Source of the DNA: Amia ocellicauda
Taxonomy: Eukaryota > Chordata > Actinopteri > Amiiformes > Amiidae
Direction: 5' to 3'
Assembly (NCBI RefSeq): GCF_036373705.1
Contig: NC_089869.1
Span: 14,643,676 to 14,707,675 of the forward strand
DNA length: 64,000 nt
Within the stretch, counting starts at the first letter, position 1, and every line of letters starts with the position of its first letter. The position numbers and the translations under genes are program-made. Of the stretch, positions 11,701 to 23,775 are shown in pieces. The notes beneath the pieces were generated by a model, which worked only from the letters and a program-made list of their open reading frames with translations, was not told the origin of the DNA and did not search any database.

Positions 11701-14700
11701 TCAATGTGTACAGCCAGCAGCCGGCCGCCGGGGAGGCCGCTTGCCTCAGGATGCCTGTGCTGGACACTGTCAAGGTCTACTTGACCGTCACTGACCAGCA
11801 GGTGAGCTATATCTGGTCATGTTAATTGTGATAAATGCAAGATTGAGTTGTGGTCATTTTATTCCTGTATTAAATTTGACCATTTATATAAATTGTTGTT
11901 TTCCCCAAAGGAGAGAGTTAAAATCCATTAATTGGATTTCCTCTGCAGATGCATCCTTTTTTCATTTTCTAATAGTTTGTTTTTCATCGTGCGGTAATTT
12001 AAATCTTCTAACCTGCCTTTCCACAGCTTGTTTGCACTTTCCTTGAGAGAGCGGTGGAGAAATTGTCCAGTCCGGAGAGTAATGAGTTCACAAGGTGAGA
12101 GAATTATATTGATGACCACTGAAACTGGATTATTTGAATATTGAGGTTGAGGCATTTGTTTTTCTGCTTCTTGTTTTCAAAAATTCTACCTGAGTTTATT
12201 GATCGTGGGCCCTGAATGGTTTGTCAACTGTGTAGATTTAATCCTGGCTTCTCTTTCTGCAGGCTTTCTGTGATGGATCTGATAGTAGCATTGGCTCCTT
12301 TTGTGGATGAGTCTACAATGACTAAAACATATGAGCTCATAAGGCCCTATCTGGAGGTAAGGGAGAGTATTTTTTAAGAAAATATTTACAGTTAACAATA
12401 CTGAAAGTAGTATTTCTTGAAGTGACAATGTAACTTATATTAAAGCAGTGTAAAACAGTCTAGTAACACAACCTGTGTTTGTCCATTTGCCCTGTATTCA
12501 CCTCATTGCCTTTTTAAGAGCCAGCTGTATTTCGGGATGTGTGGTGAGGTGACATGTTACTGGTGTCCTGACATGGAAAAGCCCTGACCGTTAAAGTGCT
12601 CTGTGTTTTAGAGTAAGGAGCCGGGGCTCCAGAAGAAGGCCTACCGTGTCCTGGAGGAGATGTGTGGGGGGGACAGGGAGCCCTGCCGGCGGTTTGTCCT
12701 GACCAACCTGGAGCAGCTGAAGAAGGTGTTGCTGGGCTCTCTGAAGAGCGCCTCCTCGCCAGCCAAGAGGGTAAACCCGCTTTCCCAGCCCCACACACCC
12801 CGCTCCTCCTCTCTGCCTCTCTTCTGTTCTGCTACTGCAATAAAACAAACCCTGTTCTCCCTCCGCAGCCGAGACTGAAGTGTCTTATCCATATCGTGAA
12901 GCAGCTGAACGTAGAGCACAGCGATTTTATCACAGCCCTCCTCCCAGAGGTACGTTGGTAACACAGTCTGTTGACTGCTTCTACATGAATTAGACGTCAG
13001 TCACTTTCCTCTACTATTGAGTGTTTGTTTTTAGTAATTTCCATGAAGGTTGAATGTACAAAACCAGCTCTACTAGTTTGTGACTGCTTTCTTTTTTTTT
13101 TTTTTTTATACAGGTCATAATCTGCACCAAAGAGGTTGCTGTGGGAGCGCGCCGAAATGCATACACTCTGTTGGTAGAAATTGGCCATGCTTTTATTCGC
13201 TTCTGTGACAGTTCAAAAGGTGAGCAAGGAATCAGTGGAGGGCTCTTGGGGGCTGCAGTGGGCTGGGATAGTTGTCCTAGGTGGTTTCTTTATCTATTGA
13301 TATAGCCTTATACTTTGCAGTATGTTTTGTTACTGGATACATAGTTACAATTGTGCAGTCTCATTTAAACAAACTCTTAAATTAACCTTTAAAAACATGT
13401 CTGAGCACATTTTAAGCAGCAAAGTGTGTATGGCATTTATTTATACTGACTAAAATTCAGTTAAATGAAAATATACCGTACCATGGTCTGAATTATGCTG
13501 TGGAGGCCTAAGTGCTTTGCTTGGTGTTTTTCAGAGGCCATTGAGCAGTATCTGGGGATAGTCTATGCTGGACTCACGGGTTCGGTCACCATGATCACCT
13601 GCACCGTGCTGGCGCTGACTAGACTCGTCTTTGAGTTTAAAGGTAATAATCGTTACCTCAAACACCTACAGGGTTCCTGCTGTGCATACATGAATGCGGC
13701 AAATGAACTATTCCTGTTTAGATTTAAAAACAACTTCCCGTCTCATCACTATCTTCTTTCAAATGATGATATTACTCAAAGATATTATCCCCAAATGTTT
13801 TTCTGTAGAGATCCATCTGACTTTTATAAATGGCAGTAGCTAGTAACATGTTTATTTATCATTTTGAATGTATTTAACATGCGAACAAAACTACCCATTT
13901 CCAGTAGCGGTGTAGCCTACCCTTACTTTTCATACTGAGCTGCTTTTAATCGAAAAATTTGACAAACTGGACATGTGGATTCACGCTCCTATTCTGCTGC
14001 TCCGGTTAAATTCCCCGTTTCCTTCTCTCTGCAGACTCTATGGATGTCTCTGTTAAGGAACAGCTGCTGCACAACGTGTGCCTTCTGCTGAGCTCCAAGA
14101 CCCGGGAGGTGGTCAAGGCAGCTCTGGGCTTCATGAAAGTCATCTTATTCATATTGGACATCAAAATCCTGGCCAGCCACGTGCCTGTGATGGTGAGAGT
14201 GAGAAATGAATATATCTGCATATCTCTGTGTGGCTCTACTAGAGTTACTTAAACAAGATGGAATGAATGTGTAAATATTTGAAAAGAAACTAGACCACAT
14301 TATTTCACTCACCCTTACTTTGGTCTTACAACTGAAGTGGACAGTGCTACTTTTTACTTTTTCTGGTTAATTTCTTTATGCCAAGTCAATTAAAACCAAA
14401 AGACTTGTAAGATGCTGTTTAATGGATGATAATGCTGTATTTGTGCTTTTATTCAGATGGAAGGAATTGGAAATATTAAAGATGATGTCAGGAGGCATTT
14501 CAGAGCTAAGCTGAAGAACATTTTCACGAAATTCATCCGCAAGTTTGGGTAAATACTTGTTTAAGTTTGCATACCTCTGCTTAGCTCATTGTAACGATTG
14601 TTGTGGTTTATTCTTTTATTAAGGAGATGAGTCATTTGTTTTCCTTGTGGGAGCTTCTAGCTTGGTCTTCTGAGAGAGTGGGGTTTGTGTTGGCAGGTTC

Positions 14701-16998
14701 GAGCTGGTGAAGAACATGCTGCCCGAGGAGCATCACAAAGTGCTGGTGAACATCCGCAAGGCAGAGGCCAGGACCAAGAAGCGCAGGACCTTGCAGAAGG
14801 CCGAGGAGGCCGGGTCAGAGAGCGAGGAGGAGACGCCCAAAGCAAAGGGACAAAGGTATGAAACTGCTTTCAACTCCAGGGCATTTGTCTCTGGACAGAG
14901 AGGAGCATCCTCAAAAGCAATTAAAATGGTTAACAAATGCATGCCCAAGGGTAATGGAATATTACCATTCTTGTGCTCTGCATTTGTGAAGTTATTTTCC
15001 CATTATTTGGCTTTGCTGTCTCTTGAGAATCTGCTCACCCTGTTTTCAGAGAGAAAATGCATCGACCATGACTTGCATTTTAGCATTACAAAAGTCTGTA
15101 TTCTATTAGCTTTGAAAATAACACTTTGTGACGAGGCTGTTGGCTATTTCAATCCCCAGCATTGAGGAGATTCTGGCCGAGTCGGACGAGGAGGATGAGG
15201 AGGAGGAGAAGCCCAAGCGTGGTGCGAAGAAGGCTCTCCGCCAGAAGGGCCAGGCCTGGCTCAAGGAGGGAGAGGCTGACGAGCCCCTCAATTTCCTTGA
15301 CCCCAAAGTCTCCCAGAGAGTTCTGGGTAAGTGATTTTCACATTTTGTGTCCAAAGATCATGAGGGACACCGCTGCAAACATCTGTTTTTGAATGTGGGA
15401 AAATGTTATTCATTCCTTGGCTCTAGGTCTTAAAGGGTGGACTCGTACATGAAGGAACTTCTTTAATCCAAGAAAGCAGTGAAAATTGTTCACTGAAAAC
15501 TAACAAGATGTGGTAGTTTATAATCGTGGGATTAGCTGTATTTTCTTGAGAAATCCAGGATTGCTAATTTTGCAAAAGCAGGGTTCTGAAATCACATTTT
15601 GGTTTATAAACAATTCAGCTACAAACCCGGACGTGAAGAAGAGCTCAAAGGTCAACCATGGCTTTAAGGTGACATCAGATGGGCGGCTGATTATACGAGA
15701 AGATGAAGACGAGGGCGAGAAATCAAAAGGTATCAATCTTGAACAGTGTATAGTTCTAGTTTCTGATGTATACTTCTGTTATTCCATGAATTATAATTGC
15801 ATGAAAAGGTTATAATGTATTCTATGAAAACTTCCTCTCAGAATCTTAGAATTGGTTAGAATTCTGTCACCAGTGTAAACCTCTGTCCTGCTGTAGGTGA
15901 CAAGGAGGAGATGGACGATATTTTGGAGGAAGCTGGAGTTAAGAGTGTGAGTACTGGTTCTATTTTTGTATGGATTTCATATTCATTTGCATACAACATG
16001 GTTTTGTCTTTTACTTTGTTGTGTGGAATAAGGTCTTGTCAACCTTATGTTTAGTACTGAGGTATTCTGTTAGTTAGTTATATTAGTACGCTGATTATTT
16101 TTCTTGGAAATGTAATTTATTGTTCCTGTTATTTCTCTTTCCAGAGAAAGCACCAGTTATATTGTGTCCTTGTAGTAGCTGACTTTTTTCTTTTCTTTTA
16201 CCCATTTATCAACAGAAAAAGGTTCAAAAGAGGAAATTCCAAGATGGCAACTATGATGAAGATATGGAAACAGAACGAGTGTTCCAGTATAAAGGTAAGT
16301 GTCCTTCAGGTACTTGTGCGGTCTGTCTTGGTGTTGGGAGAAAATCTGAGGTGGTGTTTTTAAGCTTTATTTATTTTTTTAATGTTTCTGTCCAGCACAT
16401 TGACCTTTCCATGTGTGTCTTTCAGCTGGTGGCTCTGGAATCCACAGGCCGCTGTCTGGAGGCAAATTTGGTGACGAATACAAAGCGAAGGTGAGCCTCT
16501 GGTGTATGCACGGTTTCTGTCAAGCAACCAATAATAACACCATTTCAGATACAGAAGAGAATTCCTTGAAATGCTTTTGCTATTTTCCTTCTCCTGCAAC
16601 ACTTTGTTGAATCCCTGTTGTGACTTGCTGTTTCAGAAGGGTAAAGGTGACATCAAGAAGAAAGGCAAGCATGATCCCTTCGCCTACATCCCTCTGAGGA
16701 AGGCCCAGCTGAACCGCAGGTATGGGGATATCACTGACATTGAACACGTCTGTGGGATGAATGGGTTTAATCATTGGAGTTTAGAAAAATCATTCTAAAT
16801 ACATTGTATCTGGTTGAACAAGTCCATAGTATTCAAGTGTGAGAGAAATCACCCCTAGTGAAATGTTCATTCTGTCTAATTTTAAATTGTGTCCACAGGA
16901 AAAAGGCAAAGTTGCAGGGCCAGTTCAAAGGCATGGTGAGAGGAGCACAGAAAGGGGCGCAGTCGGGGAAGAAAATGCAGAGGAAGAGGAGAGCATAA
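5703..16998 (+). CDS. rrp12: RRP12, ribosomal RNA processing 12 homologue (complete, 34 exons)
   Basis: Exons: 5703-5841, 6636-6859, 7199-7282, 7397-7473, 7571-7676, 8188-8304, 8468-8606, 8719-8846, 9148-9246, 9363-9454, 9660-9771, 9928-10028, 10125-10239, 10413-10555, 10807-10928, 11135-11199, 11279-11441, 11647-11801, 12027-12094, 12263-12356, 12612-12770, 12869-12949, 13114-13219, 13535-13642, 14035-14192, 14457-14548, 14697-14855, 15160-15326, 15619-15729, 15897-15946, 16216-16294, 16426-16490, 16637-16719, 16899-16998. The sum is 3861 nt, in frame, 1286 aa (human about 1297). Landmarks: [15 protein letters not shown] at the N-terminus; [26 protein letters not shown] helices and the NUC173 region in the middle; an acidic Glu/Asp patch in exons 27-28; [25 protein letters not shown]; a very basic C-terminus ([14 protein letters not shown]) acting as a nucleolar signal. 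Known role: a nucleolar, Ran/exportin-associated factor needed for pre-40S maturation and export of both subunits. The donor after exon 11 is GC, not GT. Confidence 0.98.
5842..6635 (+). other. rrp12: Intron 1 of rrp12
   Basis: AT-rich intron bounded by donor GTAAGG at 5842 and acceptor TTTGCAG ending at 6635. No other element was recognised. It joins a split codon (G + AC) to give Asp, so the junction reads [11 protein letters not shown]. Confidence 0.9.
6909..7073 (+). repeat. SINE-like interspersed repeat in rrp12 intron 2
   Basis: Starting about 50 bp after exon 2, the text runs taagaacataaggac, then gagaggaggccgttcgaccc, tttggtgtccattaataact, aagtgatccaaggatcctat and ccagtctgtttttaaatgtt. 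I recognise this combination as a very common dispersed repeat in non-teleost and early-branching fish genomes. The copy is truncated at its 3' side. Classification as a SINE, rather than a non-autonomous LINE tail, is from memory and uncertain. Confidence 0.6.
9772..9927 (+). other. rrp12: GC-AG intron 11 of rrp12
   Basis: Exon 11 ends in TTAAAG and the intron begins GCAAGTATC, with acceptor CTGCAG at 9922-9927. This is the only placement that keeps the ...[13 protein letters not shown]... reading in frame and aligned to the family. AAG|GCAAGT is the classic strong consensus of the minor GC donor class spliced by the major spliceosome. Confidence 0.9.
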
Positions 16999-17054
16999 AG
17001 GTCAAGAGACGGGCATTCGAACTTTCTCTTCCACTTTTTATTTTATTTTGTATT

Positions 17055-17060
17055 AATAAA
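17055..17060 (+). terminator. rrp12: Polyadenylation signal of rrp12
   Basis: AATAAA lies 57 nt after the TAA stop (16996-16998), preceded by a T-rich stretch. GT-rich sequence (cttgtgtgtggctgtgtgatg) follows at about 17094. This implies a very short 3' UTR. Confidence 0.8.
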
Positions 17061-19751
17061 CCCTTTACAGAGGCACTAGCTTGGTTCAGTTAACCTTGTG
17101 TGTGGCTGTGTGATGAATGCAGTGCCTCTGACAGACTCCTGTGATCCTGAGCGCAGCTCCGATGCCTTTGCTGTGTCTTGCCTTCTCCTCTGTTCCCTCA
17201 CACTGGAGCATAACGGTGTGCTTTTCAGAGATGTGAGCAGCATGCAGGCATGCCCAGGGACGATCGCTTCCCGCAAATGCCAAAACCCAGGTTACAGATT
17301 GACGTTATGTCCGTTGATGAATACTGAATAATTGTAAACCGCAAGATGTACTTCCTCTTGCTGTAATGGCAGTGTATGACATAAATTATTGATGAATCTT
17401 TAAAAAATACTAATTTTGTGGATTTGAATAATTAAAAAAAGAAAAACATTTTGTTTCATGTTTTCAATCAATATAGCAATATAATACAATTCTGTTTTTG
17501 GGGTGTGTACTCGCGTCTTGGTTTGGGCATTGATAACTCCTAAATATCTGTGTGCACTGTAGATACTTAGATAAAGTGAAACCTGTTCAAGATGCTTTTT
17601 CAGATTTTATTTTTGGGGTTGAATTTTTTTTTTTTTAAATACATGTACACATTCAAACTTCAACTTGATACGGACTACCATAATACATTTTTCTTAGTTG
17701 GTCCTATTTTGCCTAATTGCTCCAGGTCTTGTAAGTCCGTTATGATTAATCAATTGTCTTTTTGGCTTTTGGCATAAGGTACTGATATCACATTTACCAC
17801 TAGATGGCAATGTTTACAAGAAAGTAAAGCAAGCTAAGCTCATCAATGACTAACGGCTTTTTGTATATTTATACAGGATCTTCTATTTTATTCAAACCAT
17901 AATCAATTGAATATGTATATTTTAAAAAGTAGTATTGTTAAAATATGTATTACGATGCTATAGGACTGTCTGAAGAAAAGCTTTTTATTGCAAGATCAAG
18001 TGGAAGAATACCTTGAATTAATTATTTGCAATATATGCATAGTATGAAATGCTAATCATGACTTCTTTGGAAATTCTTTAAACAGCAGAACGATCCTGTC
18101 TGTATCTATATTCCATCCAATTAGTCATTTTCCAGGAATAGCTGTGGGATAATATTGCCATGTGTTTCTTGTTACTTTAAATCGTTTTTTTTTTTTTTTG
18201 TTCCCACTACTGTAGGTTAGTATAAATGTGCATAACCAGGCTGTTAAAAACATAATGATACTAGTGCTTGCATAGAATTGAACAGACATTTTGCAACAGT
18301 GTTAATTTAAACCACAATCCATATTTCGTATTCTATATATGTATGAAGCAGAACACAAATTTGTGTTGTAAAAACAGTGAAACAAGGTTAATCAATTTGC
18401 TATTCTTTTTCCTTTGGTCTGGGTAGAAGTTCGGTCTCTGCTCCACATCACTCCCATAGAATTAGTTTGAGGGTTCGAGTCTGAACGCCAAATTTGCTGT
18501 CCGAACTGAGAGCGCTCGTGGCATCTGCTGCTACTGTGACTAACTGAAACCACTTCTTTTGTCTTTTTACATCTGACTTTTGCAATTGGTAAGAGGAACA
18601 TCTGCCTCAGCTCACAATAGTATAATATTTAAAAACACTAGCAGGTTTTAACATTCATAAAAGCTTGCGTATGAATAGCTACACTGTGCTTCGTGATGAA
18701 ATGGAGTGGCTTAACTACTAATATCATACCAGAGGCAGTTGTGACCATTGTCGATCCACGAGAGATAATAGTTACTACACAGTTCTTACGTTAGGAAAAA
18801 AAACTCCCTAGTTCGTTGATGCTTTCAGGGCATCTGAATGAGACATTCATGCACCATGGGCCCTGATCCACAGTCAGACATTTACTAAACAAACACGGGC
18901 TTTGGGGAAAAAGCCTCCATTGATGACATTTCACAAGAGGCTGTAGTGTTTATTGTTCACAGTGCAGGGCCTGAATGAAATCTGTCCATTTCAGATGACA
19001 TGCAGTCTGGAATGACAAAAATCACTTTGTCACGTGGTCGTTTAGAAAAAGGCAATTTCTCTCATTGTGCAGGTTTTGCTGTATCCATTTTATAGTTCAG
19101 TTTGGTGTGGTTTGTAAGTGTCTGTCTCCTCCTTCTTTAAGACAGTATCTGACATGACATGCTGATAGTGCAGGTGAAATAGTGTAATGTAAGGCATGTA
19201 TTTACATTAATCAGATTTTTTCAGGATGACCTTGCTGTGACACTTTCCTCTGGTTATTTGCAGGTAATAACTTAAATTTATCTCAAAGTTTGAACTATAT
19301 TAATATGATGTGCTGGTTTATTGAAAAATATAAATGGTAGTATTTTATATTTTTGTAGACCTCTTTTAATATTGTTATGACGCACGTCTCCTTTGTAGTT
19401 TTTGTTTTGGTGGACTTATGGAAAAATGCAAAATTGACCCAAACAGAAAGGCTTTCTAAGGTCACAGCTGTCAACAAAAGGCTACAGGCAAGGTATGGAT
19501 GTTAAGGCCACATGTCCTCGGTGAACTTAACAGCTCTGTCCTGAATAACTGAAAGCCTTGACAAGAATAGAAGAAGCAATCCGGTAAAGCCCAGACTGGC
19601 TGAACAGAGGGCTTAAAAGGTCATCTATGGGGAAACTGGTGTCTCTGTGGAACTAAGCCAGCAATAGACTGTTATTCTGTCGAATGTTTATATTACTAGT
19701 CTAGGAGATTGCTGGAAGTATGAGGGGCCAAGCAGGCCATAATACATCTGC

Positions 19752-19840
19752 TTGTATATGTACTATATTGGTTTGTGTGTACTATATTGGTTTGCCTGCA
19801 CACTGTACTGGTTTGTGTGTGTACCATATCGGTTGTACAC
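19752..19840 (+). repeat. Imperfect tandem repeat, roughly 20-bp unit
   Basis: Four degenerate copies of a unit like tgtactatattggtttgtg follow each other, the later ones as cactgtactggtttgtgtg and taccatatcggttgtac. This is a minisatellite-like array with no coding sense. Confidence 0.65.
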
Positions 19841-22800
19841 GTGTTTCAAGTGGGCAGGGCAGCACTAGGGACGAAGGGAAATCGAGGCGGAAGCTTTGTC
19901 CTCAGCACAAGCAACGCATTACTGAATTATTAACCATGTCATCTGAGCAAGACATCACATTAATTTTTATGTATTGATCATACCATGTCCATGGTTGTCA
20001 CTTATGGGGCGCTGTTTGTGTCATACTTAATTCTGTGCACACAATAGGGCTGACCCGAAGGCTCCATTTTTTTACCTCTGAAGGTTCGGAGCATATTACA
20101 GAGCGAAGGTTCGAATTGCTGATAATTTGCATAATTTAACGATTAAGTTACATTAGCTATTAGTGTATAGACTAGTTTTTTTTACACATAATACATAAAA
20201 ACAAAATAGCTGTGCATTTAGTAAACAATTCCAAACAGTACATGTTTTTTGAATGTATATTGTAGATGTATATTGCACAACACTTTGCTGTAAAGATGGC
20301 GGATAAAGAAATAATAACTTGAGTGGTCCACAGGCATGCTGGCAAATCGGGGATAGCTCTTTTTTGAGAAGAAAGAAAATATTAATGTAATCGTATATTT
20401 TCAAAATGCATTGTTTAAATATAATCTGGTCCAATGCCTGCTGATAGAACAGTGGCGATTGAGGGGCTTTTTAGGACGATTTAGAACTTCCTTATATTCA
20501 ACAACTTTTATTTAAGTAATGGGCAGTATGCAAATCAAATGTTTTAATGTAGATAGGCTATATGGGACATCTGAAGTGTGGATTAGAATAGCACTTGCGG
20601 TGGTTTCCAAGCAGTAGACCAACTCCCCCAGTTTACTAATAAAACATTGGAGTTGCTAATTAGAGTTTTTCATAACCAAACTAAAGGTTCTCGATATGCA
20701 GCACGTTGATGGTGGCCATATTTTAATCTTAACCTTTGTGTTGCTTTTGATTAATACCTAGTGTTACGTATTGTGAAAAATGTTTTGTTAGTTGATCATG
20801 ATCAGTGTTCCCTTCAACCCAAGGTGGCGGTGATTTAAAAAAAAAAAAAATGCATAAAAAATCGACAGAACTGTACAGTGAAACCTATGTAGACCTGCAA
20901 ATAGCTTTGTAAAACATGCAAAACAATAATAAGAAATACACAATATTTTATTTCAAGATATCTGTAGGCCTATAAAATCCTGTCCCCTTTAAAGGTTCGG
21001 TTTAGGAATGGTCGATTTACAGCATGGACAACAGCCAGTACTAATACATAGCTGTGTTGGAATATAGCACCGCAGTGTATTGGTCTCGACTTGTTTGGTT
21101 TGAGGCCAGACATCTTTTCCTTCCAGGCCATGGCACCAGCATTCAGTCTGAACCTCCACAAGCTGGCACAGTCTTCAAGCCAAACCTTTTTTTTTTTCCC
21201 CTCTCTCTCTTTCTGAAATACAAATAAAAGGGTCTTCTCACTTGCAAAACTAGGCTGACATGTTAATAAGGGACTCTTTTGCTCTGGCATTAACAGGATG
21301 CCATATTGAAACTGTTTCTGTTGCATGAAATTACACATTAGCTTTCTTTTAACAAATTGCTGCTAATGTAAGTGAGTTATGCTTTCATTCCATTTGACAA
21401 AATTTCATCATTGCTGTGCGAATCATTGGTTCATGAGTGGTAAATGTCAGCAGCCAATTTGAAACAGCTGATTTGGATATACAGTAGTGTTCAGAAGCAG
21501 TTGGTCACTGCAATGGTGCTATAACCTGATATACTGTGTTCACCCTGTGTGATTGATACACAAAGTCTTAAAATTTTCAGTTCTACCACAATCTGAGGGT
21601 ATTGAAATTGTAAATAAATCTAAATCATTAACATTGTTATCTGAAGCAGGTTTCACTTTGCGACAGGCTCTTTCCTGCCTGCTTTTTGTCATGGCCAAGC
21701 ACATCATCTCTGGTAAGTCCCGACTGACTGGCATTGCCTCAGAGCTCAGGAATTCTCCGCCACAGGATATTAACTCAGTCGCCACCAGCCTTTCTAATTT
21801 TACACCGGCCTGGACGATTGCGTGTGCGAGATGTGCGAGTGTACTGAGCATGCGTTCTTTCTTGAGGTCACTGAATTGCTGTTCAAAAAACAAAAAGAGA
21901 AAAAGCAGATTCATCTCAATACTTCGCTCCTGGTCAAATGTATTAATGGATTTCTGAGTCTTTTGACAGCCTGGCATGGTGGTGACAGTTCAAATCAGCA
22001 CCTAGGACTATTCAGGACGAAAACAAGCCAAACTTCCATCAGCCGTTCGAGGTTTCCCATTCAAGCACATCCAGCTTTGCGCTGCTCTGCCATTCCAGAG
22101 GAATTGAACCATTTGAATCGGAGCCTGCTTTGTCACTGCATGGGGTGGGGATTTTGATCAATACCATATGTGTAAAAACATTCTCTGTTCAACAACTGAA
22201 ATGAAAATGCTGGAGCAGAAAATGATCAGGCTCATTGTCCCGAAGCCACATCAGGGCCCATTCTCGTTGGCTGACTTGAGGTTTTTCTCATTTAATACCC
22301 TGAAGGACGAGTTTAGTGGAAAGTCAAGTTGCTACTGGAAAATGTTTGTTCTTCCCTTTTCAAATTAATTCAAGGACTAGTCTGTTTCTCTTTTTGGATT
22401 TGGGGGATTTTCTCATGGCTCTTGTGCAATATTACCTTTTCTCATATGCGTCATTTCGAATGAATGAGTTCTTAAGTAGGAATTGTATTAATATGTTGGA
22501 CTGTATTAAGAAGAATGTTTTATGCTACATGAAAAAAAGCTTACGACCGAAAGTAATCCTTCCCTTTACCTCATGAGGCTTTGACCTGAGTCAAGCAGCT
22601 CCTTCTGCACCTTTCTGCTCCTCATTGTACCAGCAGGGGTCAGCAGCCTGTTTTACACAACTGACACACACACATGCAGTCCGACATTGACACCTCCCTC
22701 ATTCCAGAGGTCTCTGAACTGTGTGTTTTGCAGAGGACTGGGTGGGTGGAGAGCGTTTGCTCCTGGGTCGGATTATGGCGTCTCTGTTGGTAGGAATGCT

Positions 22801-23744
22801 GTAAGAGAATATATGAATAAACTAGATGCTTGTTCAACCGAGTTTCCTTTCTGCGGTACATCATTGCATAAGGTTTGAAAACCATATAGATGGCAAATAC
22901 TCAATTTTGAACGTCCAAAAACTAAACTGCTCACCTCTGTTTTTGTCCTTTGTCTCTGGTTTGCAGTTCCTACTTCCTATGCTTGTGTACCAAATTATCA
23001 ATGTTAGTGAATATTTTAATTCAAAGTAAAAAAAAAAAAAAGTCTGCAGTCCAAAAACATGCCATTCAAATGCAGGATTTCTGTCTTAACTACAAACCAA
23101 CAGCTGATGGGCTCATTTAAATGCCACTCAAATATTTTAGACATTACCACGCCAGCACCCATTCCTCATTATGAAAAAAAGAACCGTAGCTGAATTCAGA
23201 CCCCTTTTTAGATCCGAGATCTCAAGAAGCAACAGAAATGGCCTCTGGTCCTGTCTGTTCTGACAGACTCTCAGAGTTGTATCACCGCAGTCAAAAGATC
23301 TTAGACCTCAATCTTCTCGGCCCGAGGCAAACTTCTTTGGTCTTGTTTACAGTTTAACTTGTAGAAGCATTTCGACTGCAAATATAATTATAACTACAAA
23401 TTCAAAAACCCAATCTCCTGATTTAAAACGAGCACCGAATAGTAATTCATCCACAAATAAATAAATTAGATTTTGTTCTTAATCTCCAGCTGCACAATAT
23501 AATTAGAATGGAAACCAAACATTAAGTGGATTATAGATGTTATAATATAATCGGCGATATGAGTCAGTGCCCATTACTGTGAATTTACCCATGTCTAACA
23601 AACATTAGCCACGCTAAACTCCAACCCTTCTGATGTCTTAGAAGACTGACCAGAATGCAAACAGCTTTGTATCTGAAATTATATATGTTAAAACCTCTTT
23701 AGTGGCTAGTTAAAGATATAATTCTTGCTCTTCTGTTTGCAGCA

Positions 23745-23775
23745 GTGGTGGTTGTTGTTATTGTTGTTGTTGTCA
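23745..23775 (+). repeat. (GTT)n microsatellite
   Basis: Interrupted run of gtggttgttgttattgttgttgttgtc. Confidence 0.8.

Noticed and set aside
12514..12964. Minus-strand ORFs of up to 107 codons
   Set aside because: Shadows of rrp12 exons 21-22, which carry the family alignment on the plus strand.
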